Positions 48,901 to 57,345 of a stretch of 64,000 nt of DNA are shown here, one piece after another. The DNA is from Holophagales bacterium UBA5704 (GTDB lineage: Bacteria; Acidobacteriota; Thermoanaerobaculia; Multivoradales; UBA5704): NCBI GenBank assembly GCA_002420005.1, contig DIHE01000052.1:1-64000 (forward strand), in the 5' to 3' direction. The translations under genes were made by a program, and so were the position numbers. Position 1 is the stretch's first letter; each line of letters begins with the position of its first letter. A model generated the notes under the pieces. That model was not told where the DNA came from. It saw nothing but the letters and a program-made list of their open reading frames with translations, and searched no databases.

Positions 48901-51900
48901 CTCGCGCTGCGCATCGCCGCGGCGCGGGCGGCGGCGGAGGCGCCGCTCGTACCGGTGCCGCGCGACCGTCCCTTGCCGCTTTCCTTCGCCCAGCACCGCC
49001 TCTGGTTCCTGGATCGCCTGGAGCCCGGCAGCCCCCTCTACAACGTGCCGATCGCCTTCGCCCTGCACGGGCCGTTCGCGCCGGCGCGCCTGGAGGGGGT
49101 CCTCTCCGCGATCGAGCGGCGGCACGAGGCGCTGCGCACGGTGTATCCCGCGGCGGCCGGCGTCCCCCGCCAGGAGATCCTGCCGGCGCAGCCGTTCTCC
49201 CTGCCGGCGGTCGACCTCTCCGGCCTGCCGGAGGCCGTGCGGGAGACGGTCGCCCGCGGGCTGCGCGCGGCCGAGGCGCGGCGGCCGTTCGACCTGGAGC
49301 GCGGCCCGGTCTGGCGGGCGCTCTGCGTGCGGCATGGGGAGACGCGCCACGAGGTTCTGCTGACCCTCCACCACATCGCCGGCGACGGCTGGTCGCTGGA
49401 TGTCCTGGAGCGCGACGTGGCCGCCCTTTTCACCGGGGATACGCTGCCGCCCTTGCCGGTGCAGCCGGCCGACGCCGCGGTCTGGCAGCGCGAGCGGCTG
49501 ACCGGGGCGCGCCTGGCGGCGGACCTCGCGTGGTGGCGGACGCGGCTGGCCGGCGCGCCGCCGCTCGACGTCCCCGGGGACCGCCCGCGCCCCGCCGCGC
49601 CCACCGTGCGCGGCTTCCACATCGTGGCGCCGTTTCCGGCGGACCTCGCCACGGACCTGCGGGCGTTGCGCCGCCACGCCGCCGGGGACCTGACGCTCTA
49701 CCAGGTCCTGCTCGCCGGCTTCGTGGCCCTCCTGGGGCGCTGGAGCGATCAGCGCGACGTGGTGCTCGGTGCGCCGGTGGCCGGCCGCGGACGCACCGAG
49801 CTGGACGGCGTGATCGGCCTCTTCGTCAACACGCTCGTCCTGCGCTTCGACCTGACGGCCGAGCCGGGCTTCGCGGCGCTCGCCGGGCAGGCGCGGTCGG
49901 TCGTCGTGGAAGCCCAGGCGCAGGGCGAGATGCCGTTCGAGCGGCTGGTCGAGGAGCTGGCACCGGATCGCGCCGCCGGCCGGGCACCGCTCGCCCCGGT
50001 GCTGTTCGACCTCGCCCACGCGGCACCACCGCGCGAGCTGCCGGGCGGCCTGCGCCTCCGCCGCCTCCCGGTCGCCTCCGGCACCGCCAAGCTCGACCTC
50101 ATCCTGCACGTGCAGGAGGAGGGAGACACCCTGACCGCCGATCTGGAGGCGAGCGCCGACCTGTTCGACCGCACCACCGGCCGGCGGCTCGTCGAGGCCT
50201 GGCTGCGCCTGCTCGCCGCGGCCGTGCGGGCGCCGGAGGTCCGGTTCACCGATCTCCCCCTGCTCTCCGCCGTCGAGCAGGCCGAGATCGTCTGCGAATG
50301 GAACGACACCGCCGGGGAGGCGCCGCGCGCCGCCCATCTCTACGATCTGTTCGACCGCCATGTGCGCGAGCGCCCGGACTCTCTGGCCGTGGTGTGGAAC
50401 GAGACCCGGCTCACCTGGGAGGAGCTCGCCGCCCGGGTGAGCGCGCTCGCGCAGCCTCTGCGCGCGCTGGGCGTGGGACCGGAGGTGCCGGTCGCCTTCT
50501 GCCGCGAGCGCGGCCCAGGGCGGCTCGTCGCCCTGCTGGCGATCCTCCAGGCCGACGGGCTCTACGTCCCCCTCGACCCCGCCTGGCCGGACGAGCGGCT
50601 CGCCTGGATTCTCGACGACTGCGCCGCACCGGTCCTGCTCACCGAATCCTCCTTGCAGGACCGGTTCCGCGGCTTCCGCGGGACGCTCCTGCGCGAGGGC
50701 GACGAGGTGGGCGCGCCGGCCTCCACGCCTCTTCGGCCCCGCGGAACGGGTGCCGCCTACCTCATCTACACCTCGGGCTCCACCGGTCGCCCCAAGGGCG
50801 TGCTCATCGAGCACCGCGCGGCGGCCTCGCACGCTTCGAGCTTCGCCGCGTCATTCGGTCTCGGGCCGGACGACCGCATGCTGCAAGTCGCCTCGATCGG
50901 CTTCGATCTGAGCGTCGAGGAGATCTTCGTCGCCTTCGCCGCCGGGGCCGTGCTGCACATCGGTCCCGCCGAGATGGCGCTGTCCGCCACCGTCTTCCTG
51001 GACCTGTGCCGGCGGTGGGGGCTTACCATGGTCACCCTGACGACCGCGTTCTGGCACGAGATCGTCCGCGAGATCGAGGCACGCCCGGAGGCGCTGCCGC
51101 CGACCCTGCGGCTGGTCACCATCGGCGGCGAAACCGTGCTGCCGGAGCGGGTCGCCGCCTGGTGGCGCCACGCCGGGCCGGACGTCCGCCTGTTCAACAC
51201 CTATGGCCCCACCGAGGCCACGGTCATCGCCACCGGGCTCGTGGTGGGGGAGGACACGCTCGGCGGCCCGTTCGGCGTCCCCCTCGGCCCGCCCTTGCCG
51301 CACATCCGCGCCTACGTTCTCGACCGCGCGCTGCGGCCGGTGCCCCCGGGCGTCCCGGGCGAGCTCTGCATCGGCGGCGCCGGCGTCGGGCGCGGCTACC
51401 TGGGCCGGCCGGATCTCACCGCGGAGCGCTTCGTCCCGGACCCGTTCGGCCTTGGGGGCGACCGCCTCTACCGCACCGGCGACCGCGCCCGCCACCGCCC
51501 GGACGGCCGCCTCGAATTCCTCGGCCGTGTCGACCACCAGGTGAAGATCCGCGGCTTCCGCATCGAGCCGGGCGAGACGGAGGCCGTGTTGGCCACCTGC
51601 CCCCTGGTGGCCGGGGTGGCGGTCCTCGCCCTGCCGGACGACCGGGGGGAGCTGCGCCTCGCCGCCTTCGTGGTCCCCGCTCCCGGTGCGGCTCCCACGC
51701 CGTCCGCGCTGCGCGCCTTCCTGCTCGCTCGCCTGCCGGAGCACCAGGTGCCGTCCGCCTTCACGATCGTGCCGGCCCTGCCGCTCACGCCGAACGGCAA
51801 GCTCGACCGGCGCGCCCTGGCCCGGCTCCGGCCGACGGAGGACGCCGCCGCGCCGCCGGCCCGGTGGCTGCCGCGCGATCCGGTGGAGGAGCAGGTGGCC

Positions 51901-54900
51901 GCCGTGTGGGCCGAGGTCCTGGAGGTCCCGGTGGAGCAGATCGGGCCGCGCGCCGACTTCTTCGCTCTCGGCGGGCACTCGCTCCTCGCCACCCGCATCG
52001 GCGCGCGGCTGCACCAGGCGTTCGGTGTGGACGTGCCCCTGCGCGACGTCCTGGAGGTCCCGGTGATCGAGGAGCTGGCGGCGCGCGTCCGCGGCCTGCT
52101 GGCCGGCACCTCCGCGGAGGCCCCGGTGCCGCCGCTCCTGCCGGTGCCACGGACCTCCCCGCCGCCGCTCTCGTTCGCACAGCTCCGGCTGTGGATCATC
52201 GACCGCATCGAGCCCGGCTCCGCGGCCTACAACGTCGCCCTGGCCGTCCGCCTGGAGGGGGCTCTGGAGCCTGCGCTGCTCGCCGCGGCGCTGGGGGAGG
52301 TGGCGCGCCGGCAGGAGGCGGTGCGGACCACGTTCAGGGTGGAGGGCGGTGATCCGGTGCAGATCGTCCATCCGCCGGCCCCGGTCCCCCTGCCGCTCCT
52401 CGATCTCGGCGCCTTGCCGGACGCCGCGCGGGCCGCCGAGGCGCTGGCGTGGGCGCGGGCGGAGGAGAGCCGGCCGTTCGACCTGGAGAACGGCCCCCTG
52501 CTGCGTGCCGCCGTGCTGCGGCTCGCGCGGGAGGAGCACCTGCTGCTCCTCAACCTGCATCACGCCATCTGCGACGAATGGTCGCTGCGTCTGCTGTTCG
52601 GCGAGGTCGTCACCCTCTATGCCGCCGGCCGTTCCGGCACGGCGGCGACGCTGCCGGTGTTGCCGGTGCAGTACGCGGACTTCGCCGTCTGGCAGCGCGG
52701 CTGGCTGACCGGCCCGGTGCTCGCCGCGCAGCTCGCGTTCTGGCGGGAGCGGCTCGCCGATCCGCCCGTCCTCGAGCTGCCCACCGACCGGCCCCGGCCG
52801 CCGGTGCAGACCAACCGCGGTGCGCGTCTTCCCTTCGTGGTGCCGCCTGCGACCGGTGCGGCGCTGCGCGCCCTGGGGCGGAGCCGGGGAGCCACCGCCT
52901 TCATGACCTGCCTCGCCGTCTGGCAGGCGCTCCTCGCGCGCACCGCCGGGCAGACCGACCTGACCGTCGGCACGCCGATCACCGGCCGCTCCCGCGCCGA
53001 GGTGGAGAGCCTGATCGGCTTCTTCCTGAACACCCTGGTGCTGCGCGCCGATCTCTCCGGCGATCCCGGATTCGCCGAGATGGTGGACCGCGCCCGCGTC
53101 CGCGCCCTGGAGGCCTTCGCCCACCAGGACCTGCCGTTCGAAAAGCTGGTGGACGAGCTCGGCGTGCGCCGCAGCCTCGGCCATGCGCCGCTCTTCCAGG
53201 CCCTCTTCGTCCTCCTCCACGCCACGCCGCTCCCCGCCGCGGCCACCGGCCTGCGGGCCACCCCGTTCGCCACCGGCGGGGCGACCGCGAAGTTCGACCT
53301 GACCCTGGACCTGGAAGCCGACGGCGACGCGCTGACCGGTGTGATCGAGTACAACACCGACCTGTTCGACGCCACCACGGCGCGGCGGCTCGCCGCCCGC
53401 TTCTGTGCCCTCGCCGCGGGAGCCGCAGCCGATCCGGAGTGTCCCCTCTCGGCCCTCCCCGTCCTCCCGGAGGGCGAGGCGCACCAGATCCTCCACGAAT
53501 GGAACGACCGGCCGCCGCGCCACGACGTGGAGGTGCCTCTGCACGGCCTCGTCGAAGCCTGGGCGGACACCGATCCGGAGCGCCCCGCGGTGGAGTGGGA
53601 GGGGGGCTCCTTCACCTACGCGGAGCTGGTCGGCCGCGCCCGCGCGCTCGCCGTCCGCCTGCGTTCGCTGGGCGTCGGGCCGGACGTCCCGGTCGCCGTC
53701 TACGCCGAGCGGGGACCCGAGCTCGCCGTCGCCTTCCTGGCCATCCTGGAAGCGGGCGGCGCGTATCTCCCGATCGATCCCTCCTACCCGCAGGAGCGCC
53801 AGCTCTTCATGCTGCAGGACTCCGGTGCTCCGGTGCTGCTGGTGCCCGAAAGCCTCCTGGAGGCGGCGCCGCCGACGTCGGCCCGGGTGGTGGCCCTCAC
53901 CTCTGCATCGGACGGATCGGTCGGATCGGTCGGATCGATCCGATCCGGTCCTGGAAGCGAGGCCACCGCCTACTTGATCTACACCTCCGGCTCCACCGGG
54001 CGCCCGAAAGGCGTCGCGGTGCCGCACCGGGTGCTGGCCAACCTGATCCTCTGGCAGCTCGACCCTGCACGGCCGGGCTCGTTGCCGGGTGCCTGGCGGA
54101 CGCTCCAGTTCGCCTCGCCGAGCTTCGACGTGTCGCTCCACGAGATGCTCGCCACCTGGTGCGCCGGGGGCACCCTGGTGCTCGCCTCGGAGGAGGACCG
54201 CCGCGATCCGGAACGCCTGGTGCGCCACCTGGCCGAGGCGGGTGTCGAGCGCCTGTTCCTCCCCTTCGTCGCCCTGCAGCAGCTCGCCGACCGGCTGGCG
54301 CGGCCGGAGACGCCGGTCCCGGCGCGCTTGCGGCGCGTGATCACCGCCGGTGAGCAGCTCCAGGTCACCCCGCAGGTCGTCGAGGCCTTCCGCCGGCTCT
54401 CGGCGGCGACCGGTGGCACCGCGCTCCACAACCACTACGGGCCGTCGGAGACCCACGTGGTCACCGAGCTGATCCTCGACGGCGATCCGGCGCTCTGGCC
54501 CGCGCTGCCCGCGATCGGCCGGCCCCTCTCCGGCGTCACCACCCACCTGCTCGACCGCGCCTTCCAGCCGGTGCCGGTGGGCGTGGTGGGGGAGCTGTTC
54601 CTGGGAGGCCTCTCCCCGGCGCGAGGCTACCTCGGCCGCCCCGACCAGACCGCCGAGCGCTTCCTCCCCGATCCCTTCAGCGATGCGTCCCACCCCGGAG
54701 GCCGCCTCTACCGCACCGGCGACCGGGCGCGCCTCCTTCCCGACGGCACCGTCGAGTTCCTCGGCCGCATCGACCACCAGGTGAAGATCCGCGGCTACCG
54801 CATCGAGCCTGGGGAGATCGAGGCCGTGCTCGCGGCGCATCCCAAGGTGCGGGAGTGCGCGGTGGGGGTGCGGGAGGGTCATCGCGAGAAAGGGCCGGGC

Positions 54901-55434
54901 GACCGGCGCCTCATCGCCTGGGTGGTGACCACGGGCGAGCTCGGCCCGACCGAGCTGCGCGACCACCTGCGCGAGCGGCTGCCCGAGCCGATGGTGCCCT
55001 CCGCCTTCGTGCAGCTCGACGCCCTGCCGCTCACCGGCTCCGGCAAGGTGCAGCGCTCGGCCCTGCCGGCACCGGAAGGGGAGCGCCATGCCGCCTCCCC
55101 CTACGTCGAGCCGCAGAGCGTCCTGGAGAAGGAGATCGCCGATGTCTTCCGCGCCGAGCTGGAGCTCGACCGCGTCGGGCGCGACGACAACTTCTTCGAC
55201 CTCGGCGGCCACTCGCTCACCATGGTCCGCGCCGCGGGCCGGCTCTCCGAGCGCCTCGGCCGGCCGGTCGCCGTGCTCGACCTCTTCCGCACCCCGACGG
55301 TCGCCTCCCTCGCCCGCCAGCTCGGCGGCGGCGAGGAGACCCTGCCGGCTCGCGAGACCTTGGAGGAACGCGCGGCGACGCGCCGGCAATCGTTGGGGCG
55401 GCGGCGCGAGCTGCGGGAGAAGGGCCGGGGCTGA
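45949..55434 (+). CDS. NRPS with three C-A-PCP modules, no release domain
   Basis: 3161 residues, three C-A-PCP modules; carrier serines at 953, 2011 and 3089. Starts directly with a C domain (LSHTQRGLWFLHRL), as expected for a protein that accepts a chain from the upstream NRPS. It ends with the same charged helical tail as that protein (RETLEERAATRRQSLGRRRE) and has no thioesterase, reductase or terminal condensation domain. Release must therefore use a separate enzyme or a further NRPS elsewhere. No MbtH-like gene, phosphopantetheinyl transferase or stand-alone thioesterase is found near it. The ATG at 45949 overlaps the four-helix-bundle gene by 7 bases; the upstream in-frame extension lies in that gene and is rejected. 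Confidence 0.95.
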   Translation: MLSLSHTQRGLWFLHRLHPGSTAYHMATLTRVVGDVPVEAIRASFQRMLDRHPALRTTFPLVGDEPAQVIPEAGEVAFEVVEATGWSAGALRAAMEAAAYRPFDLQRGPIFRATVFVHGAERYLVAAMHHIVSDFAALANLLREAPPEGKSFAQFVAWQAEMLAGPEGERLEAFWRERLDGLPELNLPADRVKPAHAPEQAGAVWRTIAPATLGPLKALARAEGATLYVVLLAAWQTLLSRYTGQEDFAVGSPVAGRPAGYGRVFGYFTNPLVLRADLAGDPPFRTLVERTRRRVVEALDHQHFPLPLLVERLRARSELFRTLFVFHRAPAGAEGLVGFSLGRGGARLPIDGFALESLPNAPRGSQFDLTLAAGEMAGALELQIVYDAARFDAPTPARWLQHFDRLLAGVAENPECPLSALPLLTPWERHHLLAEVNDGADAGLPWPTLHEGFERQARQTPQATALIDGLRRLTYQELDERATALAEDLRRRGAGPETVVAVKLPRTAELIVALLGVLKSGAAYLPLDPTYPEERIAFMLADAGAEWLLGPGGIGRMGPIRPIRPIEGDAGSRRLAYLIYTSGSTGRPKGVAIEHAAAVRLVAWARAAFSPAERAGVLAATSVNFDLSIFEIFVPLSTGGAVILAENALALPELPARGEVTLVNTVPSALAGLLEMGPLPPSVRTVNLAGEPLRRALADQILATGVKLWDLYGPSEDTTYSTGAVVAGEPGEPLIGWPLAGSRAFVLDRRGDPAPLGVPGELCLGGGGLARGYLGRPELTAEKFIPAPFDLADPRGARLYRTGDLVRRRPDGALEYLGRLDHQVKIRGFRIELGEVEAALLALPGVRETVVVAQGGALVAYVVGEAGALEEALRQRLPAPFVPSFFVALDALPRTPNGKVDRKALPAPVVAEEHATEAPVGPVEEAVAAVWAAVLGRERIGRFERFFELGGHSLLAARVVARLREALGLDLPLTALFDAPTVAGLALRIAAARAAAEAPLVPVPRDRPLPLSFAQHRLWFLDRLEPGSPLYNVPIAFALHGPFAPARLEGVLSAIERRHEALRTVYPAAAGVPRQEILPAQPFSLPAVDLSGLPEAVRETVARGLRAAEARRPFDLERGPVWRALCVRHGETRHEVLLTLHHIAGDGWSLDVLERDVAALFTGDTLPPLPVQPADAAVWQRERLTGARLAADLAWWRTRLAGAPPLDVPGDRPRPAAPTVRGFHIVAPFPADLATDLRALRRHAAGDLTLYQVLLAGFVALLGRWSDQRDVVLGAPVAGRGRTELDGVIGLFVNTLVLRFDLTAEPGFAALAGQARSVVVEAQAQGEMPFERLVEELAPDRAAGRAPLAPVLFDLAHAAPPRELPGGLRLRRLPVASGTAKLDLILHVQEEGDTLTADLEASADLFDRTTGRRLVEAWLRLLAAAVRAPEVRFTDLPLLSAVEQAEIVCEWNDTAGEAPRAAHLYDLFDRHVRERPDSLAVVWNETRLTWEELAARVSALAQPLRALGVGPEVPVAFCRERGPGRLVALLAILQADGLYVPLDPAWPDERLAWILDDCAAPVLLTESSLQDRFRGFRGTLLREGDEVGAPASTPLRPRGTGAAYLIYTSGSTGRPKGVLIEHRAAASHASSFAASFGLGPDDRMLQVASIGFDLSVEEIFVAFAAGAVLHIGPAEMALSATVFLDLCRRWGLTMVTLTTAFWHEIVREIEARPEALPPTLRLVTIGGETVLPERVAAWWRHAGPDVRLFNTYGPTEATVIATGLVVGEDTLGGPFGVPLGPPLPHIRAYVLDRALRPVPPGVPGELCIGGAGVGRGYLGRPDLTAERFVPDPFGLGGDRLYRTGDRARHRPDGRLEFLGRVDHQVKIRGFRIEPGETEAVLATCPLVAGVAVLALPDDRGELRLAAFVVPAPGAAPTPSALRAFLLARLPEHQVPSAFTIVPALPLTPNGKLDRRALARLRPTEDAAAPPARWLPRDPVEEQVAAVWAEVLEVPVEQIGPRADFFALGGHSLLATRIGARLHQAFGVDVPLRDVLEVPVIEELAARVRGLLAGTSAEAPVPPLLPVPRTSPPPLSFAQLRLWIIDRIEPGSAAYNVALAVRLEGALEPALLAAALGEVARRQEAVRTTFRVEGGDPVQIVHPPAPVPLPLLDLGALPDAARAAEALAWARAEESRPFDLENGPLLRAAVLRLAREEHLLLLNLHHAICDEWSLRLLFGEVVTLYAAGRSGTAATLPVLPVQYADFAVWQRGWLTGPVLAAQLAFWRERLADPPVLELPTDRPRPPVQTNRGARLPFVVPPATGAALRALGRSRGATAFMTCLAVWQALLARTAGQTDLTVGTPITGRSRAEVESLIGFFLNTLVLRADLSGDPGFAEMVDRARVRALEAFAHQDLPFEKLVDELGVRRSLGHAPLFQALFVLLHATPLPAAATGLRATPFATGGATAKFDLTLDLEADGDALTGVIEYNTDLFDATTARRLAARFCALAAGAAADPECPLSALPVLPEGEAHQILHEWNDRPPRHDVEVPLHGLVEAWADTDPERPAVEWEGGSFTYAELVGRARALAVRLRSLGVGPDVPVAVYAERGPELAVAFLAILEAGGAYLPIDPSYPQERQLFMLQDSGAPVLLVPESLLEAAPPTSARVVALTSASDGSVGSVGSIRSGPGSEATAYLIYTSGSTGRPKGVAVPHRVLANLILWQLDPARPGSLPGAWRTLQFASPSFDVSLHEMLATWCAGGTLVLASEEDRRDPERLVRHLAEAGVERLFLPFVALQQLADRLARPETPVPARLRRVITAGEQLQVTPQVVEAFRRLSAATGGTALHNHYGPSETHVVTELILDGDPALWPALPAIGRPLSGVTTHLLDRAFQPVPVGVVGELFLGGLSPARGYLGRPDQTAERFLPDPFSDASHPGGRLYRTGDRARLLPDGTVEFLGRIDHQVKIRGYRIEPGEIEAVLAAHPKVRECAVGVREGHREKGPGDRRLIAWVVTTGELGPTELRDHLRERLPEPMVPSAFVQLDALPLTGSGKVQRSALPAPEGERHAASPYVEPQSVLEKEIADVFRAELELDRVGRDDNFFDLGGHSLTMVRAAGRLSERLGRPVAVLDLFRTPTVASLARQLGGGEETLPARETLEERAATRRQSLGRRRELREKGRG
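45955..48930 (+). other. NRPS2 module 1: C-A-PCP, Ala-type pocket
   Basis: C motif HHIVSDF (second His 130) with Phe after Asp, and about 16 residues fewer between the motif and the FAQFVAWQ segment than in the other C domains; DF-type motifs occur in C domains that accept unusual donors. Pocket D-L-F-N-N-A-L-T-Y, the same alanine-type code as module 4 of the first protein. PCP Ser953. Confidence 0.7.
47607..47645 (+). repeat. 9-bp tandem repeat before A3 motif (NRPS2 module 1)
   Basis: GATCGGACG/GATCCGACC-type units encode IGRMGPIRPIRPIEG in the variable linker upstream of YLIYTSGSTG. The frame relative to the repeat differs from the first NRPS, so the peptide differs while the DNA unit is the same. 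Confidence 0.7.
48970..52110 (+). other. NRPS2 module 2: C-A-PCP, unassigned pocket
   Basis: C motif HHIAGDG (second His 1142). Pocket reads D-L-E-T-T-G-T-V-I; I know no substrate for it. PCP Ser2011. The A domain is more distant from the others in the cluster (FDLSVEEIFVAFAAGAVLH). Confidence 0.65.
52156..55425 (+). other. NRPS2 module 3: C-A-PCP, Pro-like pocket
   Basis: C motif HHAICDEWS (second His 2205), again Glu in place of Gly. Pocket D-V-H-F-I-A-H-V-V, one change from a proline code. PCP Ser3089. C, A, PCP and tail are closely similar to module 5 of the first protein, indicating duplication of a whole terminal module. Confidence 0.7.
53908..53950 (+). repeat. 9-bp tandem repeat before A3 motif (NRPS2 module 3)
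   Basis: GGATCGGTC-type units encode DGSVGSVGSIRSG just upstream of AYLIYTSGSTG, at the equivalent linker to the one in module 1 of this protein. Confidence 0.75.
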
Positions 55435-55443
55435 GGGCTCTGG

Positions 55444-55449
55444 CATAAT
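55444..55449 (+). promoter_or_regulatory. Possible -10 box giving a near-leaderless suhB transcript
   Basis: CATAAT ends 8 bases before the ATG at 55458, and no Shine-Dalgarno is present between them. No -35 is evident in the end of the NRPS gene. Weak evidence. Confidence 0.3.
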
Positions 55450-55457
55450 ACGCCGCC

Positions 55458-56288
55458 ATGCACGAAGACCTGTTGGACACCGCCACCACCGCCGCCCGCG
55501 CCGGCGCCGCCATCTTGCAAAGCTATTTCCGGCGCGACGGCCTGCAGGTGAGCCGCAAAGGGCAGAACGATTTCGTCACCGAGGCGGACAAGGCGAGCGA
55601 GGCCGCCGTCCTCGGCGTGATCCGGCAGGGCTTCCCGGACCACCGCATCCTCGCCGAGGAAGGCGGCGGCGCGGATCTGAACGAAGGCAGCGCCTACGAA
55701 TGGCTGGTCGATCCGCTGGACGGCACCACCAACTTCCTCCAGGGGCTGCCGGTCTGGTGCGTCTCGGTCGCCTGCCGCCACGAGGGAGAGATCGTGGCCG
55801 GCGTGGTGCTCGATCCGGAAGGGAACAACCTGTTCGCGGCGCGCCGCGGCGGGGGCGCCACCTGGAACGGCCGTCCGATGACTGCCTCGCGCCATCCGGG
55901 CCTCGACGGCGCCTTCCTCGCCACCGGGTACCCGTTTCGCGCCTTGCCGACCCTCGACCTCTACCTGAACGTCTTCCGCGACGTCTTCCGCCGCTCCAAG
56001 GCGATCCGCCGCTGCGGCTCGGCGGCCCTCGACCTGGCCTATACCGCGGCCGGCGTCTACGACGGTTTCTTCGAGTTCCGCCTCTCCCCCTGGGACATCG
56101 GAGCGGGCGTCCTGTTGATCGAAGAAGCGGGCGGGACGGTCACCGATCTCGACGGCGGGGCGGGCTACTTCCGCGGCGGCAATGTCGTCGCCGGGGGCCG
56201 CGAGGTGCACCGCGGGCTCTGGGAGGTGATCGCCGGGCATGCCTGCGAGGCGGAGCTCGACCGTCTGAATCCGGTGGGCGCGGCGTGA
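55458..56288 (+). CDS. suhB: Inositol monophosphatase family protein
   Basis: 276 residues, standard length. Mg2+-dependent phosphatase motifs are intact: Glu in LAEEGGG, DPLDGTTNF (Asp85, Asp88) and WDIGAG (Asp213). KGQNDFVTEAD matches the N-terminal family signature. Hydrolyses inositol-1-phosphate or a related sugar/nucleotide phosphate such as 3'-phosphoadenosine phosphate; which one cannot be read. It follows the NRPS by 23 bases but has a typical housekeeping context with the M23 gene, which it overlaps by 4 bases (GTGA). A role in the peptide pathway is not indicated. Confidence 0.93.
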   Translation: MHEDLLDTATTAARAGAAILQSYFRRDGLQVSRKGQNDFVTEADKASEAAVLGVIRQGFPDHRILAEEGGGADLNEGSAYEWLVDPLDGTTNFLQGLPVWCVSVACRHEGEIVAGVVLDPEGNNLFAARRGGGATWNGRPMTASRHPGLDGAFLATGYPFRALPTLDLYLNVFRDVFRRSKAIRRCGSAALDLAYTAAGVYDGFFEFRLSPWDIGAGVLLIEEAGGTVTDLDGGAGYFRGGNVVAGGREVHRGLWEVIAGHACEAELDRLNPVGAA

Positions 56289-57343
56289 AACCCGGCATGG
56301 AGAGCTGGACGGTCGAGATCCAGGTGCACCCGGCCAACATCCGGCGGCCGGTGCGGTCTCTCTTGTTCCATCGCTACCAGACCACCCTCGTCTCGATCGC
56401 CATCCTCATCTACATCCTCTTCCTCGCCCTGGGGGCCGGCCTCGCGCCGGGGGTGATCAGCGCCTGGCTGAACGACAAGGAATACGGCGCCCTGGCCTCC
56501 GAGCGGGCGCGCCAGGGGAAGCTTCTGCAGGCCCGCCTGGAAAGCCTGGCCGAGCTGGAGAGGAGAACCGACGGCCTCTACCTGGACCTGTACAAGCTTT
56601 TTCTCGCCTACGGGCTGCCGAAAGCGCCACCGGCGCCTGCACCGGCGGGTCCGCTGTTCGCGACCGAGGAGGTCCCCGAATCCGTTTACGCCACTGCGGT
56701 GCAGGAGGGAAACCGTCGGAGCTTTCGCATCCGCCAGAGGCTGGCACACCTCGACACGTCCCTCGGTACGGTGCGGGCTTTCGAGCGCAGCCATCCGGAG
56801 CGGGTCCGGCTCACCCCGGCGATCTGCCCGCTGCGCGGGGAGCTGGTGATCACCAGCTCCTTCCGGCGGCGGCGCAGCCCGTTCACCAAGGAGCTGGACT
56901 TTCACCCGGCCCTCGACCTGGCGGCCCCGGTGGGTACGCCCGTGCTGGCCACGGCGGACGGTGTGGTCGCTTTCGCCGGTCAGGTTCCGGCAGGGCGCAA
57001 TCCCGCCTGGTGGCGCCTCGGCAACCTGGTGATCCTGCGCCACGGGAACCTCTTTGTCACCGCCTACGGGCACTGCCAGGAGCTGCGCGTCCGCGCCGGC
57101 CAGAGCGTGCGCCGGGGTGACGTGGTGGCCACCGTGGGCAACACCGGGTGGAGCCCCAGCCCCCACCTGCATTACGAAGTGCGCCGCAACACCACCGCCA
57201 ACGGCCTGGACTTCCGCCCCATCGACCCGGCCGTCTACATCCTCGACCGCCGCTGGCAGGCCGACGAGCGTCTCCTGATGGGGAAATCCATCACCGCCCC
57301 CCGGGGCTCGTGGGAGCCGCTGCCGCCGGGCCTCGTGCGGTAA
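56285..57343 (+). CDS. Membrane-anchored M23 (LytM) peptidase
   Basis: 352 residues. One N-terminal membrane helix (about 37-58, TTLVSIAILIYILFLALGAG), then a coiled-coil segment (about 70-100) and a Pro/Ala linker, and a LytM domain (about 185-310). Zinc-site residues are complete: His207 and Asp211 in FHPALDLAAPVGTPV, His294 and His296 in PHLHYEV. It should cut peptidoglycan cross-bridges or activate amidases in the periplasm. The GTG at 56285 overlaps the suhB stop; ATG 56297, four codons on, is the alternative start. Ends 2 bases from a convergent gene. Confidence 0.9.
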   Translation: MKPGMESWTVEIQVHPANIRRPVRSLLFHRYQTTLVSIAILIYILFLALGAGLAPGVISAWLNDKEYGALASERARQGKLLQARLESLAELERRTDGLYLDLYKLFLAYGLPKAPPAPAPAGPLFATEEVPESVYATAVQEGNRRSFRIRQRLAHLDTSLGTVRAFERSHPERVRLTPAICPLRGELVITSSFRRRRSPFTKELDFHPALDLAAPVGTPVLATADGVVAFAGQVPAGRNPAWWRLGNLVILRHGNLFVTAYGHCQELRVRAGQSVRRGDVVATVGNTGWSPSPHLHYEVRRNTTANGLDFRPIDPAVYILDRRWQADERLLMGKSITAPRGSWEPLPPGLVR

Positions 57344-57345
57344 CG

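Noticed and set aside
55300..55434. Thioesterase or reductase at the end of the second NRPS
   Set aside because: Only a ~30-residue charged helix follows the last PCP; no GxSxG or NAD(P)-binding motif.
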